Under the pieces are notes generated by a model that was not told where the DNA came from, searched no databases, and saw only the letters and a list, made by a program, of their open reading frames with translations. Shown here piece by piece: positions 42,398 through 49,688 of a DNA stretch of 49,688 bases. The stretch lies in NCBI RefSeq assembly GCF_000178475.1, contig NZ_ADNY01000055.1, positions 1 through 49,688 on the forward strand, in the 5' to 3' direction. Numbering within the stretch: position 1 is the stretch's first letter; each line of letters opens with the position of its first letter. A program made the translations under genes and the position numbers. This DNA comes from Lactobacillus amylolyticus DSM 11664 (lineage in GTDB: Bacteria > Bacillota > Bacilli > Lactobacillales > Lactobacillaceae).

Positions 42398-43181
42398 ACT
42401 GTATGCGCCATTTTTTGATTTAAGCAATTGGGCGCATGTCTTAACCAGCGGCAAAGATTGGATGATCATCCTCACGCTGATTTTGATGGAATGCCTGCTT
42501 TCAGTTGATAACGCTGTTGTTTTAGCAGCGCAGACGCAGGTTTTGCCGACCAAAAGCGAAAAGGAAAAATCCCTTTTCTATGGTTTATGGGGTGCCTACC
42601 TCTTTCGCTTTATCGTAATTGGTATCGGAACATATCTAATCAACTTCTGGGAAATAAAATTAGCCGGCAGTATTTATCTTTTTTACCTTTGCTTTAAATT
42701 TTTCTATGATCAGCGTCACCCTAAGCAAGCTGCTGAACATGAAAAAGAAAAGAAGGAACGTCAAGAAGAACGTGCCGCTGTTAAGGGCAAAAAGAAAAAG
42801 AGAAAGCACGTGCTTTCCCTTTTCTGGCGGACAGTTATTTCAATTGAATCAATGGACATCGTCTTTTCAATCGACTCAGTTTTAGCTGCCTTGGCAGTTT
42901 CAGATAATCCCGTTGTTGTTTTAATCGGTGGTATGATCGGCATTCTCTGCATGAGAGGAGTTGCCGAAATCATTATCAAGTTGATGGAAATTATCCCTAA
43001 ATTGCAGCCGATGGCCTATGTTCTAATCGGAATCATTGCTTTAAAGCTGCTGCTAGCTTTGCCACCATTAAGATGGGAAATGCCGAACACTGCTTTTGCA
43101 ATAATCGTCTTCACGATTTTAGGCTTAACGATTATTTCCCACTTCGTCTGCGTTAAAAGACATGGACATAAAAAATTATAA
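42384..43181 (+). CDS. TerC family integral membrane protein
   Basis: This 265-residue protein has about seven hydrophobic segments. The two TerC repeats with acidic intramembrane residues are LMECLLSVDNAVVLAAQ and ESMDIVFSIDSVLAALAVSD. A very basic cytoplasmic loop of about 35 residues lies between them (EKEKKERQEERAAVKGKKKK). TerC-like proteins in Firmicutes are linked to manganese export and metal loading of secreted enzymes; the tellurite name is historical. It overlaps ogt by 14 bases and its stop overlaps the convergent DUF488 gene by 6 bases, so no terminator is present between them. Confidence 0.88.
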   Translation: MTILKLYAPFFDLSNWAHVLTSGKDWMIILTLILMECLLSVDNAVVLAAQTQVLPTKSEKEKSLFYGLWGAYLFRFIVIGIGTYLINFWEIKLAGSIYLFYLCFKFFYDQRHPKQAAEHEKEKKERQEERAAVKGKKKKRKHVLSLFWRTVISIESMDIVFSIDSVLAALAVSDNPVVVLIGGMIGILCMRGVAEIIIKLMEIIPKLQPMAYVLIGIIALKLLLALPPLRWEMPNTAFAIIVFTILGLTIISHFVCVKRHGHKKL

Positions 43182-43535
43182 ATGTTTCTCAACATATTCT
43201 TTGAGCACGACCGCTTGGTTGTGCTCTTTATTTTTCGCACCATAAAGAAACAATACATCGCCACTAGCCAATTTGGTTTTAACTGTTTGCAGAAAAGTTG
43301 GCGTAAAGTCATTCTGCTCTAGTTCGCTAAGGTATTTTTTCTTGAATTCTGGGAACTTTTCATCTTCATGATTAAACCATTTTCTCAGTTCAGTCGTGGG
43401 GCCAATTTCCTTATCCCATTCATCCAGTGTAGCCTTAACCTTGCTAATGCCGCGTGGCCACATCCGATCGACTAAAATGCGGTAGCCATTAGGTTGCTCA
43501 TGTTCATAAATTCTGACTAATTTAATTTCACCCAT
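43176..43535 (-). CDS. DUF488 family protein
   Basis: This 119-residue soluble protein has the family core RILVDRMWPRGISKVKATLD and LFYGAKNKEHNQAVVL-like end (LFLYGAKNKEHNQA). DUF488 proteins are common in bacteria and are uncharacterised; the RMWPRG segment and nearby Lys/Asp residues are conserved. The stop overlaps the end of the TerC gene. It follows the Mpg gene by two bases, so both are one unit, which may hint at a link to DNA damage response; that is only context. Confidence 0.85.
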   Translation of the reverse strand: MGEIKLVRIYEHEQPNGYRILVDRMWPRGISKVKATLDEWDKEIGPTTELRKWFNHEDEKFPEFKKKYLSELEQNDFTPTFLQTVKTKLASGDVLFLYGAKNKEHNQAVVLKEYVEKHL

Positions 43536-43537
43536 TT

Positions 43538-44197
43538 TTATCTCCTTTGCCAGCCGTGATCTTCTCGCATCTCACGTTTTTTCATATTAGAAACATACGG
43601 ATTTCCAGCTACATAATAGCGCAGCTTTTTCTTGGCCCAAATAGGATCAGATTGATTGATCCCTATTCTTGCCGAAGCAATAATCTTTTGGGCTACTTTT
43701 TTATTTTCATCATTCAGATCAATTGCAAATGGCGAATCTGAAAGAAAATGCAGATCCCAGTTGCGGCTGTGAATGCCGAAAGCTTGCATCATTTTTGCAG
43801 TACCATTGGTTAATAAAACGCCATTTTTGCCGTTGCGGTTTTGGGTCATTTCATCAATTCCCCAAACAGGTTCAATTGCTCTAATCAAAATCCCTTGCGG
43901 CTCATTTTCCTCTTGGCAGGCAACATCAAAAAAGAAGTATTGCCGCTGCGAATAGATGTAAATTGTGCCGCCTTTGCGATAAAGACCTTCATTTGCCGGG
44001 CTCCTGCGTCCGCCGTATGAATGCGCCGCCCTATCTTTTTTGCCCATATAGGCCTCAGCTTCGACAATGTAGCCGCCAAGCTTTTTGCCATGACTGATAA
44101 AAATTAAAGGACGGCCGATTAAGTCTTTAGTAATTTCATCAGTTGAACGGTTGGTAAAATATTCTGAATAGTTCATTTTGTCCTCATTTATTTTCAT
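43538..44197 (-). CDS. mpg: 3-methyladenine DNA glycosylase (AAG/MPG type)
   Basis: This base-excision enzyme of about 215 residues removes alkylated purines. It carries GGYIVEAEAYMGKKDRAAHS (catalytic Glu in EAEAY), GRRSPANEGLYRKGGTIYIY (the tyrosine that intercalates) and GILIRAIEP with the later LTNGTAKMMQAFGI. The start is either ATG 44195-44197 (AAGGG upstream) or seven codons later at 44174-44176 (GAGG upstream); both are plausible. The Tag-type gene in this window is broken, so this enzyme probably carries that activity alone. It is co-transcribed with the DUF488 gene. Confidence 0.92.
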   Translation of the reverse strand: MKINEDKMNYSEYFTNRSTDEITKDLIGRPLIFISHGKKLGGYIVEAEAYMGKKDRAAHSYGGRRSPANEGLYRKGGTIYIYSQRQYFFFDVACQEENEPQGILIRAIEPVWGIDEMTQNRNGKNGVLLTNGTAKMMQAFGIHSRNWDLHFLSDSPFAIDLNDENKKVAQKIIASARIGINQSDPIWAKKKLRYYVAGNPYVSNMKKREMREDHGWQRR

Positions 44198-44245
44198 CCT
44201 TGCCCTTGTTATATACCTTTTTACTAAAAAATAATCAATTCTAAC

Positions 44246-44274
44246 TTGACAAAATATTAAAAATCATTTAATCT
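44246..44274 (+). promoter_or_regulatory. Promoter of the riboswitch-controlled amino-acid transporter
   Basis: A perfect -35 TTGACA (44246-44251) and TAATCT (44269-44274) are 17 bases apart; the riboswitch starts about 30 bases downstream. Confidence 0.7.
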
Positions 44275-44302
44275 TTTCGGCAGTTAAATAATTTTCCCAA
44301 TG

Positions 44303-44468
44303 CAATAGAGGTTGCGGTAATCACAAAATTAATGTGAACTCACGAAGGTTTTGATCCTTAATTTTAGGTTTATCGCCGAAACAGAATTGTTTTTCGTGAA
44401 ACATTTTTGTTGGGCTGCAGGAACATATCCTGTAGACTGTCCTGGTTCGTCCCCAGGGAGCGCTATAT
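44303..44468 (+). promoter_or_regulatory. Lysine riboswitch (L box)
   Basis: The order of conserved blocks matches the L box: ATAGAGGTTGCGG at the first junction, a hairpin TGTGAACTCACGAAGG region, ATCGCCGAAAC, a long third helix (AGAATTGTTTTTCGTGAAAC part), GTTGGGCTGCAGG...CCTGTAGACTGTC, CTGG...CCAGG and finally GAGCGCTAT closing on the 5' ATAG. A terminator hairpin follows at 44497-44529. The usual logic is that bound lysine favours the terminator, so the downstream transporter is made when lysine is scarce. The AGTA block of the second helix is poorly matched. No T-box or S-box motif is present. Confidence 0.85.
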
Positions 44469-44496
44469 GATTTGGTTTTAATACTGATGACGCGCG

Positions 44497-44529
44497 CCTC
44501 GTTGTTCTTGAAAACAGCGAGGTTTTTAT
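44497..44529 (+). terminator. Riboswitch-controlled terminator
   Basis: The arms CCTCGTTGTT and AACAGCGAGG pair with one mismatch around a 6-base loop and are followed by TTTTTATTT; the next gene starts 53 bases on. Confidence 0.8.
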
Positions 44530-44581
44530 TTACGCTTTTATTGTATTGGCTTTATGTAGAAAACATTTGGAGGTTTTTTCA

Positions 44582-46192
44582 TTGAAGTCAAGATTTAATT
44601 GGATTGCTGCAATGTTGGCAGTACTCCTCAGTTTATTTATGGGACTTAGCTTCAACAGTCATCGGACTGAAGCTGCTAAAAATTCCGGCGTATTAAAGAT
44701 CGGAATGGAAGCTAATTATCCACCTTACAATTGGACTCAAACTACCAGTGCTAATGTTGCTGTTCCAATTGATGGCTCACATTCATACGCCAACGGCTAT
44801 GATGTGCAAATTGCCAAAATTATCGGTAAAAAATTGCATAAAAAAGTTATTGTTGAAAAGACTGAATGGGACGGTCTTCTTCCAGCATTGACTTCTGGCA
44901 AGATTGACTTAATTATTGCCGGAATGAGTCCAACAGCTGAAAGACGCAAGGCGATCAACTTTACTGTACCTTACAGAAAGAGTACATTTGTTGTCATCGT
45001 GAACAAGGCAAGCAAGTACTCAAATGCTAAGAAGCTGTCTGATTTCAAAGGTGCCAAGTTAACTGCTCAGCAAGGTACTTTGCACTACACTTTGATTAAG
45101 CAATTAAAAGGTGCTAAAAGAGAACCTGCAATGCGGGACTTTCCATCAATGCGTCAAAGCTTAGCTTCCGGCACAATTGATGGCTATGTTGCTGAAGATA
45201 TCGAATATCAAAGCTACCGCAACGTTAACCCTAACATCATTGCTGTTAACTTGAACAAGATGCCTGGTTTCCATGTCGACCATGATGATTCAGTTGTCAG
45301 TATCGGGGTTAAGAAGAGCAATACCAAATTATTAAAGCAAGTTAACGCTATTTTAAAAACCATCCCTACTAAGAAACGCAACCAGTTAATGGCAACTGCA
45401 ATTAAGCAGCAGCCTAAAGCTGGCAGCAGCGCTAAGAAAGAAAACTGGCTTATTTCTACTTGGAAGCAATACGGCAATATGATTCTTAGCGGTGTCGGCA
45501 TGACGCTTTTGCTTGCTTTAGTCGGTACTGTTGTTGGTTTCTTCATCGGTTTGTTGGTCGGAATCGTCCGGACAATCCCAACCCCAACTACGCGCGGTAA
45601 GCGCTGGGGCTTAAACATTGCTAAATGGCTCTTATCAGTCTATGTTGAAGTCTTCCGTGGTACGCCAATGATGGTTCAGGCCGCAGTTATCTATTACGGA
45701 ATTGCGCAATTCTGGCACTTGAATTTAAACAGAACGGTTGCCGCTTTGATTATCGTTTCAATCAACACCGGTGCCTACTTGGCAGAAGTCATCCGTGGTG
45801 GGATCATTTCAACGCCTGAAGGTCAGTTTGAGGCCGCAAGCGCATTGGGAATGACACACAACCAGAGAATGTGGCATATTATTTTGCCACAAGCGATCAA
45901 GAACTGCTTGCCATCAATTACCAACGAATTTATCGTCAACATCAAGGATACTTCAGTATTGAGTATCATTTCAGTTTCTGAATTGTTCTTTGTTGGTACA
46001 ACAATTGCCAGTCAAACTTTCCAATTCTTCCCAACATACTTAACGATTTCAGCAATCTACTTAGTATTGACCTTCACGATTACTCGAATCTTCAACTTCA
46101 TCGAAAAACGGCTTGAAGGCAATAAGAACTACAATTTAATGGCCAACCAAGTACAAGTTGGTTCACCTAAGGATGTGGGGGCTAACAACTAA
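44582..46192 (+). CDS. Amino-acid ABC transporter, fused substrate-binding protein and permease; probably lysine
   Basis: The protein has 536 residues. The signal segment is residues 1-32. A solute-binding domain follows (about 40-280): [37 protein letters not shown] and DFSAxSxxx-like [14 protein letters not shown]. The permease domain (about 300-520) has five hydrophobic segments and [20 protein letters not shown] and [16 protein letters not shown] (ATPase-contact loop). The start is TTG at 44582, because GGAGG lies just upstream; an ATG at 44546 overlaps that site. The lysine riboswitch upstream makes lysine the likely substrate; the binding-protein family itself covers Gln, His, Arg and Lys. 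Confidence 0.9.
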   Translation: MKSRFNWIAAMLAVLLSLFMGLSFNSHRTEAAKNSGVLKIGMEANYPPYNWTQTTSANVAVPIDGSHSYANGYDVQIAKIIGKKLHKKVIVEKTEWDGLLPALTSGKIDLIIAGMSPTAERRKAINFTVPYRKSTFVVIVNKASKYSNAKKLSDFKGAKLTAQQGTLHYTLIKQLKGAKREPAMRDFPSMRQSLASGTIDGYVAEDIEYQSYRNVNPNIIAVNLNKMPGFHVDHDDSVVSIGVKKSNTKLLKQVNAILKTIPTKKRNQLMATAIKQQPKAGSSAKKENWLISTWKQYGNMILSGVGMTLLLALVGTVVGFFIGLLVGIVRTIPTPTTRGKRWGLNIAKWLLSVYVEVFRGTPMMVQAAVIYYGIAQFWHLNLNRTVAALIIVSINTGAYLAEVIRGGIISTPEGQFEAASALGMTHNQRMWHIILPQAIKNCLPSITNEFIVNIKDTSVLSIISVSELFFVGTTIASQTFQFFPTYLTISAIYLVLTFTITRIFNFIEKRLEGNKNYNLMANQVQVGSPKDVGANN

Positions 46193-46947
46193 TGACTGAA
46201 AGTAACGAAAAGATTTTAAGTTTAAAGCATATGCAAAAATCCTTTGGCGATCATAAGGTTTTACGTGATATTTCTTTTGATGTCAATAAAGGTGAAATCG
46301 TCACAATCATCGGTCCTTCAGGCGGCGGTAAATCTACTACCCTTCGCTGCATTAACCTGCTTGAAGAACCTACCGGTGGCGAAATTGATTTCCACGGTGA
46401 AAACATTTTGGCACCAGGCTACGATCGCAACAAGTTCAGAGCTAAGGTAGGCATGGTTTTCCAGCAATTTGACCTCTTTGAAAATAAAAATGTTTTGCAA
46501 AACTGCATGATTGGTCAAGAATTAGTGCTTAAACGTTCTAAAGAAGAAGCTAAGAAGATCGCCATGACCAACTTGAAAAAGGTCGGCATGGAACCCTTCA
46601 TCAACGCTAAACCTAACCAATTGTCCGGTGGTCAGCAGCAGCGGGTGGCAATCGCACGAGCAATTTCAATGAACCCAGAAGTTCTGCTATTCGATGAACC
46701 AACTAGTGCTTTGGACCCAGAAATGGTCGGCGAAGTATTGGACGTTATGCAAAAATTGGCTACGACCGGTTTAACGATGGTGATCGTTACTCACGAAATG
46801 GGTTTTGCCAAGCAAATCTCTGACAACGTATTGTTTATCAACGATGGCGTAATCACAGAACAAGGCAAGCCTGAGGAATTATTTGATCATCCTAAGAATG
46901 AAAAGACGCAAAAGTTCTTGAGCAATTTCAGAAAGATGGACTTTTAA
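46192..46947 (+). CDS. Amino-acid ABC transporter ATP-binding protein
   Basis: This 251-residue ATPase of the GlnQ/HisP type has Walker [10 protein letters not shown], the Q-loop [19 protein letters not shown], the signature [16 protein letters not shown], Walker [18 protein letters not shown] and the switch His in VTHEMGF. The start codon overlaps the stop of the fused permease by one base (TAATG), so the two are coupled. It powers the riboswitch-controlled transporter. A fragment of a similar ATPase C terminus survives in the pseudogene at 30461-30985. A terminator follows. Confidence 0.93.
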   Translation: MTESNEKILSLKHMQKSFGDHKVLRDISFDVNKGEIVTIIGPSGGGKSTTLRCINLLEEPTGGEIDFHGENILAPGYDRNKFRAKVGMVFQQFDLFENKNVLQNCMIGQELVLKRSKEEAKKIAMTNLKKVGMEPFINAKPNQLSGGQQQRVAIARAISMNPEVLLFDEPTSALDPEMVGEVLDVMQKLATTGLTMVIVTHEMGFAKQISDNVLFINDGVITEQGKPEELFDHPKNEKTQKFLSNFRKMDF

Positions 46948-46951
46948 AACT

Positions 46952-46990
46952 AAAAAGAGCTGGAAGCAGATTGTGCTTTCGGCTCTTTTT
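46952..46990 (+). terminator. Terminator of the amino-acid transporter operon
   Basis: The arms AAAAGAGC/GCTCTTTT and AAGCA/TGCTT form one stem with an inner mismatched part and a T-run. Confidence 0.75.
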
Positions 46991-47029
46991 GCTTAAAATA
47001 AAAAAGTATTCTACTTATGAGGAAAAAAC

Positions 47030-47965
47030 ATGAATAACAGAGATTACTATTTCATCAAACCTTATGATGAAAATTTACCTAAACCACCTGCAGAAAGCTT
47101 CGGACAAATTTTAAACGAAACCTTCTTGCATCCCTTCAATTGGAAGGCTAGAACCACTCGTAAATCCTACTGGTTGAGCGCTTTGGTCAATACAATTTTG
47201 ATCTTGCTCGCCACAATGATTATGAGCTATGTTTTCAGCAGCAACATTGATCTTGGACTTAAATGGATCGATGGCGTAATTTCGGTTGTCATTTTTGTCT
47301 ACGTCTTTTTGGCAAATTTGGGCCAACTTATTCGCCGCTTGCATGATACTGGTTATTCCGGCTATTGGTATTGGGCTAACTTTACTGGTTATGGTGCAAT
47401 GTTTACTTTCTATTTAACTTTGCAGCCTTCAGTTCAAAGATCAGTTAAGTGGGGGGCTTATTTATACCACAAAGGTGAAGCTTATCCAGCAATTGAAGAA
47501 GAAAAAGTACCTGTACCAACGATTGGTCAAATTTTAAAGGAACACTTCTTTGACTGTTTCAAATGGAATGCTCGTTCAACTAGAACTTCATTCTGGCTTG
47601 GAACTGCCGTTAGCTGCTTAATTAGCACAATCACATTACTGCTGGCTTATTTAATAATGTTCCTCATTTTCATCCAATATTATATTAAAGGTGAAAATGC
47701 TAATGTTAATATTCCAACCGAAGCACTTGCTTTATTGCTCGTCTTAGCGCTTTTCTCAATAGCTATTGCTGTTTGGTCATTCTTGGCTGAATTAGGCCAT
47801 ACGGTACGTCGTTTGCACGATGCCGGCTTCATTGGCTGGTGGTGGATCTGCGCTATCCCTTACGTTGGCAATTTGCTTTTGGCATTTTTGCTTTTCCACC
47901 CAACCACTCAAAAAGATATTAAATGGAATAAGTACTTATTTGAAAAAGAAGAAAAAATCAATTAA
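47030..47965 (+). CDS. Tandem DUF805 membrane protein
   Basis: This 311-residue protein is made of two copies of the DUF805 unit. Copy 1 (about 20-150) has FNWKARTTRKSYWLSALVN and LANLGQLIRRLHDTGYSGYW; copy 2 (about 165-305) has FKWNARSTRTSFWLGTAVS and LAELGHTVRRLHDAGFIGWW. Each copy has about three to four membrane segments and the conserved (R/K)xx(Y/F)W and RRLHD motifs. Most DUF805 proteins have one copy, so this is an internal duplication. GAGGAAAA precedes the ATG. It stands alone between terminators. DUF805 function is unknown. Confidence 0.87.
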   Translation: MNNRDYYFIKPYDENLPKPPAESFGQILNETFLHPFNWKARTTRKSYWLSALVNTILILLATMIMSYVFSSNIDLGLKWIDGVISVVIFVYVFLANLGQLIRRLHDTGYSGYWYWANFTGYGAMFTFYLTLQPSVQRSVKWGAYLYHKGEAYPAIEEEKVPVPTIGQILKEHFFDCFKWNARSTRTSFWLGTAVSCLISTITLLLAYLIMFLIFIQYYIKGENANVNIPTEALALLLVLALFSIAIAVWSFLAELGHTVRRLHDAGFIGWWWICAIPYVGNLLLAFLLFHPTTQKDIKWNKYLFEKEEKIN

Positions 47966-47976
47966 CTAGTCAATCT

Positions 47977-48007
47977 AAAAGGCATCCTCAATGAGGATGC
48001 CTTTTTT
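47977..48007. terminator. Bidirectional terminator
   Basis: A perfect stem AAAAGGCATCCTCA/TGAGGATGCCTTTT has almost no loop and shares its right end with the stop of the HNH gene. Confidence 0.85.
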
Positions 48008-48923
48008 AAATTATATCCGATTGCTTATTTTCCTGAGCAATCTTCCAACCTGTATTAAAGTGATTTTCGCGAATTTTACGTAAAGCATCATAATCTGATT
48101 GCAGACTGTCAATTGCATCCTGCAATTTCTTATTTTGCTTTCTCATCGCGTTTAGTTCCGGATCATTGATCACGCCTTTTAAGTGAACCTGACCCGCTAA
48201 CTTTCTGCGCCGGTGTTCAAATTCTTCCTGCAAGGTGCCCAGCGCATTTTCATATTTGACTAATTTCTGGTTGATTTCAGGAATTTGATCATTCAATTTT
48301 TTAAACAGCTTAAACGGCATATTCGACTTGATGCGGTTGCATTCGCTGCAAGACAGAATCAAGTTATCCATATCGTTATTATGCGATAAGGAAACTGGAT
48401 CTTTATGATCAACACTGTGACCACGGCGGCCACAATACTGGCAGCGATAATGGTACTTCGCTCTGATGCGCTCCCGATCGATAAAGTCGACCTCATTCAG
48501 CTGAAAATCAACTTTCAAGCCTAGATGTTCCAGATTATATTGAAAATCCCGGCCTTGATCAGGAAGGTAATCAATTTTGCCTGTTTCGCTATCAATTATT
48601 GCCTGATTAAATTTCTTTCTAGATACCTGCTGCTCAGCGATCTCATTGCCATCATAATCCTGCAAAAAAGCTTCATAGCTTTTGCGATCTTGCTTGGTTT
48701 TAACAAAGAAGCTTTCTTGCTCTTCATTAGTTTTTTTACCAACAAAGGAGTAAAGCAAAGTCTTAGCAAAGGTCTCAATCGTAGAATTGCCAAAATTCTC
48801 TGCCTTTTCTCCCCGTTGCAAACAAATATCGCAAATACTAGTCAACTTCGGATTGATTAAACCGGACTGCTTAAAATGAAGCGAGTCCATCCGAAGTCCA
48901 CATGAGCTGCATTGAAATTTCAC
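48006..48923 (-). CDS. HNH nuclease-domain protein with zinc ribbon and coiled coil
   Basis: The protein has 305 residues. Residues 1-35 carry two CxxC pairs (CSSCG and CDICLQ), a zinc ribbon. An HNH core (about 157-200) reads CQYCGRRGHSVDHKDPVSLS and CSECNRIKSNM, with its own zinc knuckle and the His-Asn-type catalytic set. The C-terminal 90 residues form a coiled coil (LVKYENALGTLQEEFEHRRR). The start is GTG at 48921-48923 after GGGGGAC that overlaps the stop of the HD gene. It may be a mobile or defence-related nuclease or a housekeeping one; no methylase or phage genes are near. Confidence 0.83.
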   Translation of the reverse strand: MKFQCSSCGLRMDSLHFKQSGLINPKLTSICDICLQRGEKAENFGNSTIETFAKTLLYSFVGKKTNEEQESFFVKTKQDRKSYEAFLQDYDGNEIAEQQVSRKKFNQAIIDSETGKIDYLPDQGRDFQYNLEHLGLKVDFQLNEVDFIDRERIRAKYHYRCQYCGRRGHSVDHKDPVSLSHNNDMDNLILSCSECNRIKSNMPFKLFKKLNDQIPEINQKLVKYENALGTLQEEFEHRRRKLAGQVHLKGVINDPELNAMRKQNKKLQDAIDSLQSDYDALRKIRENHFNTGWKIAQENKQSDII

Positions 48924-48926
48924 GTC

Positions 48927-49568
48927 TTAGTCCCCCATTAGCAAGATGCTAAAAGCTATTCTTTGCATCTTATCCTTGCCGGCGAAATCTCCTTTAAACA
49001 AATCAGGCAAAATATGCTTAATAAAGTATTTAACACAAGCCAAATCATCAAATTGTTTGATCGTTTCCAAACTTTCTTTAAACATTTGCATATAAACCGG
49101 ATTAGGGTTGCCCAATTCGATTTCGCCATAAGCTTCGTAAAGCAAGTCAAGCTTATCACAAATTGATAAAATCTTGCCTTCCAAAGTATCATCTTTGCCT
49201 TCAGCAAGCCGCTTTTTATAAATTTCTTGAAATTCTTTTGGAATCTCATCTTTGATAAACTTATGCGTCATGGTTTCTTCAACATCGCCAATCATTTTAC
49301 GCAATTGTGGAGTAGCGTATTTAACCGGTGTCTTGATATCACCAATAAAACGCTCAGTATAATCATGGTTCAGGCTCTTTTCATATAGAGCTTTCCAATT
49401 AACTTTTTGCTTGCCTTTTACTTCTTCGATATCACCCATCATTTGCGCTAATTCAGCTGTTCTGAAACAGTGATCAGCAACTGAGTGGTGATGGTACTTA
49501 AAGTAGCCTGGTGCACGATCAATTGACTCTAAACTATTAAAACCTTGAATATATGCATTTAATCCCAT
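48927..49568 (-). CDS. HD-domain hydrolase, YfbR-like (5'-deoxynucleotidase type)
   Basis: This 213-residue protein has the metal-binding HD set: YHHHSVADHCFRTAELAQ (residues about 25-42), LNHDYTERFIGDIKTPVKYA and a late Asp in ILSICDKLDLLYEAYGEIE. This is the layout of the YfbR-like branch, whose E. coli member removes phosphate from deoxynucleoside monophosphates. AAAGGAGG precedes the ATG. It lies three bases upstream of the HNH gene and is probably translated with it. The link of a nucleotidase to an HNH protein is interesting but unexplained. Confidence 0.85.
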   Translation of the reverse strand: MGLNAYIQGFNSLESIDRAPGYFKYHHHSVADHCFRTAELAQMMGDIEEVKGKQKVNWKALYEKSLNHDYTERFIGDIKTPVKYATPQLRKMIGDVEETMTHKFIKDEIPKEFQEIYKKRLAEGKDDTLEGKILSICDKLDLLYEAYGEIELGNPNPVYMQMFKESLETIKQFDDLACVKYFIKHILPDLFKGDFAGKDKMQRIAFSILLMGD

Positions 49569-49654
49569 GTTTTATCCTCCTTTGTACAACTGCTTAAAAA
49601 TTTTTACTATGTTACCAAAGAATCAAACATGATGCAAATTTTCTTTTGAAAAAG

Positions 49655-49686
49655 AAAAAGGGCAGTGAACTCAGTTCACTGCCCTT
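49655..49686 (-). terminator. Terminator of a leftward gene beyond the window
   Basis: A perfect stem AAGGGCAGTGAAC/GTTCACTGCCCTT with loop tca has an A-run on the left, i.e. a T-run in leftward transcripts. Confidence 0.8.
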
Positions 49687-49688
49687 AA

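Noticed and set aside
44303..44529. T-box leader
   Set aside because: No AGGGTGGNACCGCG antiterminator sequence is present; the blocks fit the lysine riboswitch instead.
1..49688. CRISPR arrays, tRNA or rRNA genes, prophage modules
   Set aside because: I looked for regularly spaced repeats, tRNA-like cloverleaf ends and phage structural genes and saw none.

Overview
The window looks like the chromosome of a low-GC Lactobacillus of the acidophilus/helveticus/delbrueckii branch. The evidence is AT-rich spacers, AGGAGG-type ribosome binding sites, a class II nucleoside 2-deoxyribosyltransferase very like those of L. helveticus and L. delbrueckii, a PepO peptidase, a D-aspartate-ligase-like ATP-grasp enzyme beside an AsnB/AsnH amidotransferase (fitting Lys-D-Asp peptidoglycan), and many small conserved lactobacillar proteins. 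I cannot fix the species from sequence alone.

Layout. 1-360: end of an IS607-family element that seems to have landed at the start of the partner gene of a DUF1659-like gene. 0.8-4 kb: two uncharacterised small proteins and the potassium transporter Kup. 4-12.9 kb, minus strand: PepO, an MFS permease, the cell-wall pair asl/asnB, a metallophosphoesterase and a small unknown protein. 13.0-13.4 kb: a tag DNA glycosylase gene broken by an internal deletion. 13.4-17.6 kb: phnD-phnC-phnE-phnE operon with a long structured leader holding a 36-codon ORF, next to a universal stress protein. 17.7-19.7 kb: a tyrosine-phosphatase-like protein, a PTS EIIA protein and the deoxyribosyltransferase. 19.7-24.4 kb: remains of an operator-controlled gene, then nagA divergent from a 1005-residue GH31 protein, with a NagR-type operator between them. 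24.4-27.1 kb: YibE/YibF pair plus an esterase. 27.2-30.4 kb: MerR-type coiled-coil protein, Ddl and a secreted CAP protein. 30.5-31 kb: a collapsed glutamine-type ABC transporter. 31-36 kb: TetR plus membrane protein, prs, a frameshifted SDR-type gene, an alpha/beta hydrolase and a glycosyltransferase. 36-43.2 kb: DUF1002 protein, RNase HI, DUF915 hydrolase, cardiolipin synthase, sirtuin, Ogt and TerC. 43.2-47 kb: DUF488, a 3-methyladenine glycosylase, then a lysine riboswitch controlling a substrate-binding/permease fusion and its ATPase. 47-49.6 kb: tandem-DUF805 protein, an HNH protein and a YfbR-like HD hydrolase.

How the parts fit. Several themes recur. Alkylation repair: Ogt and Mpg are intact while Tag is dead. 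Cell wall: Ddl, Asl and AsnB/AsnH. Amino-sugar metabolism: NagA and the GH31 protein share an operator. Transporter turnover: one amino-acid ABC system is intact and riboswitch-controlled, while a related one has decayed to about 0.5 kb. The most interesting unexplained items are the phn leader, the GH31 protein that appears to lack both catalytic aspartates, the riboswitch that gives the ABC transporter a likely substrate, and the run of four decayed loci. I see no CRISPR array, prophage, tRNA or rRNA.
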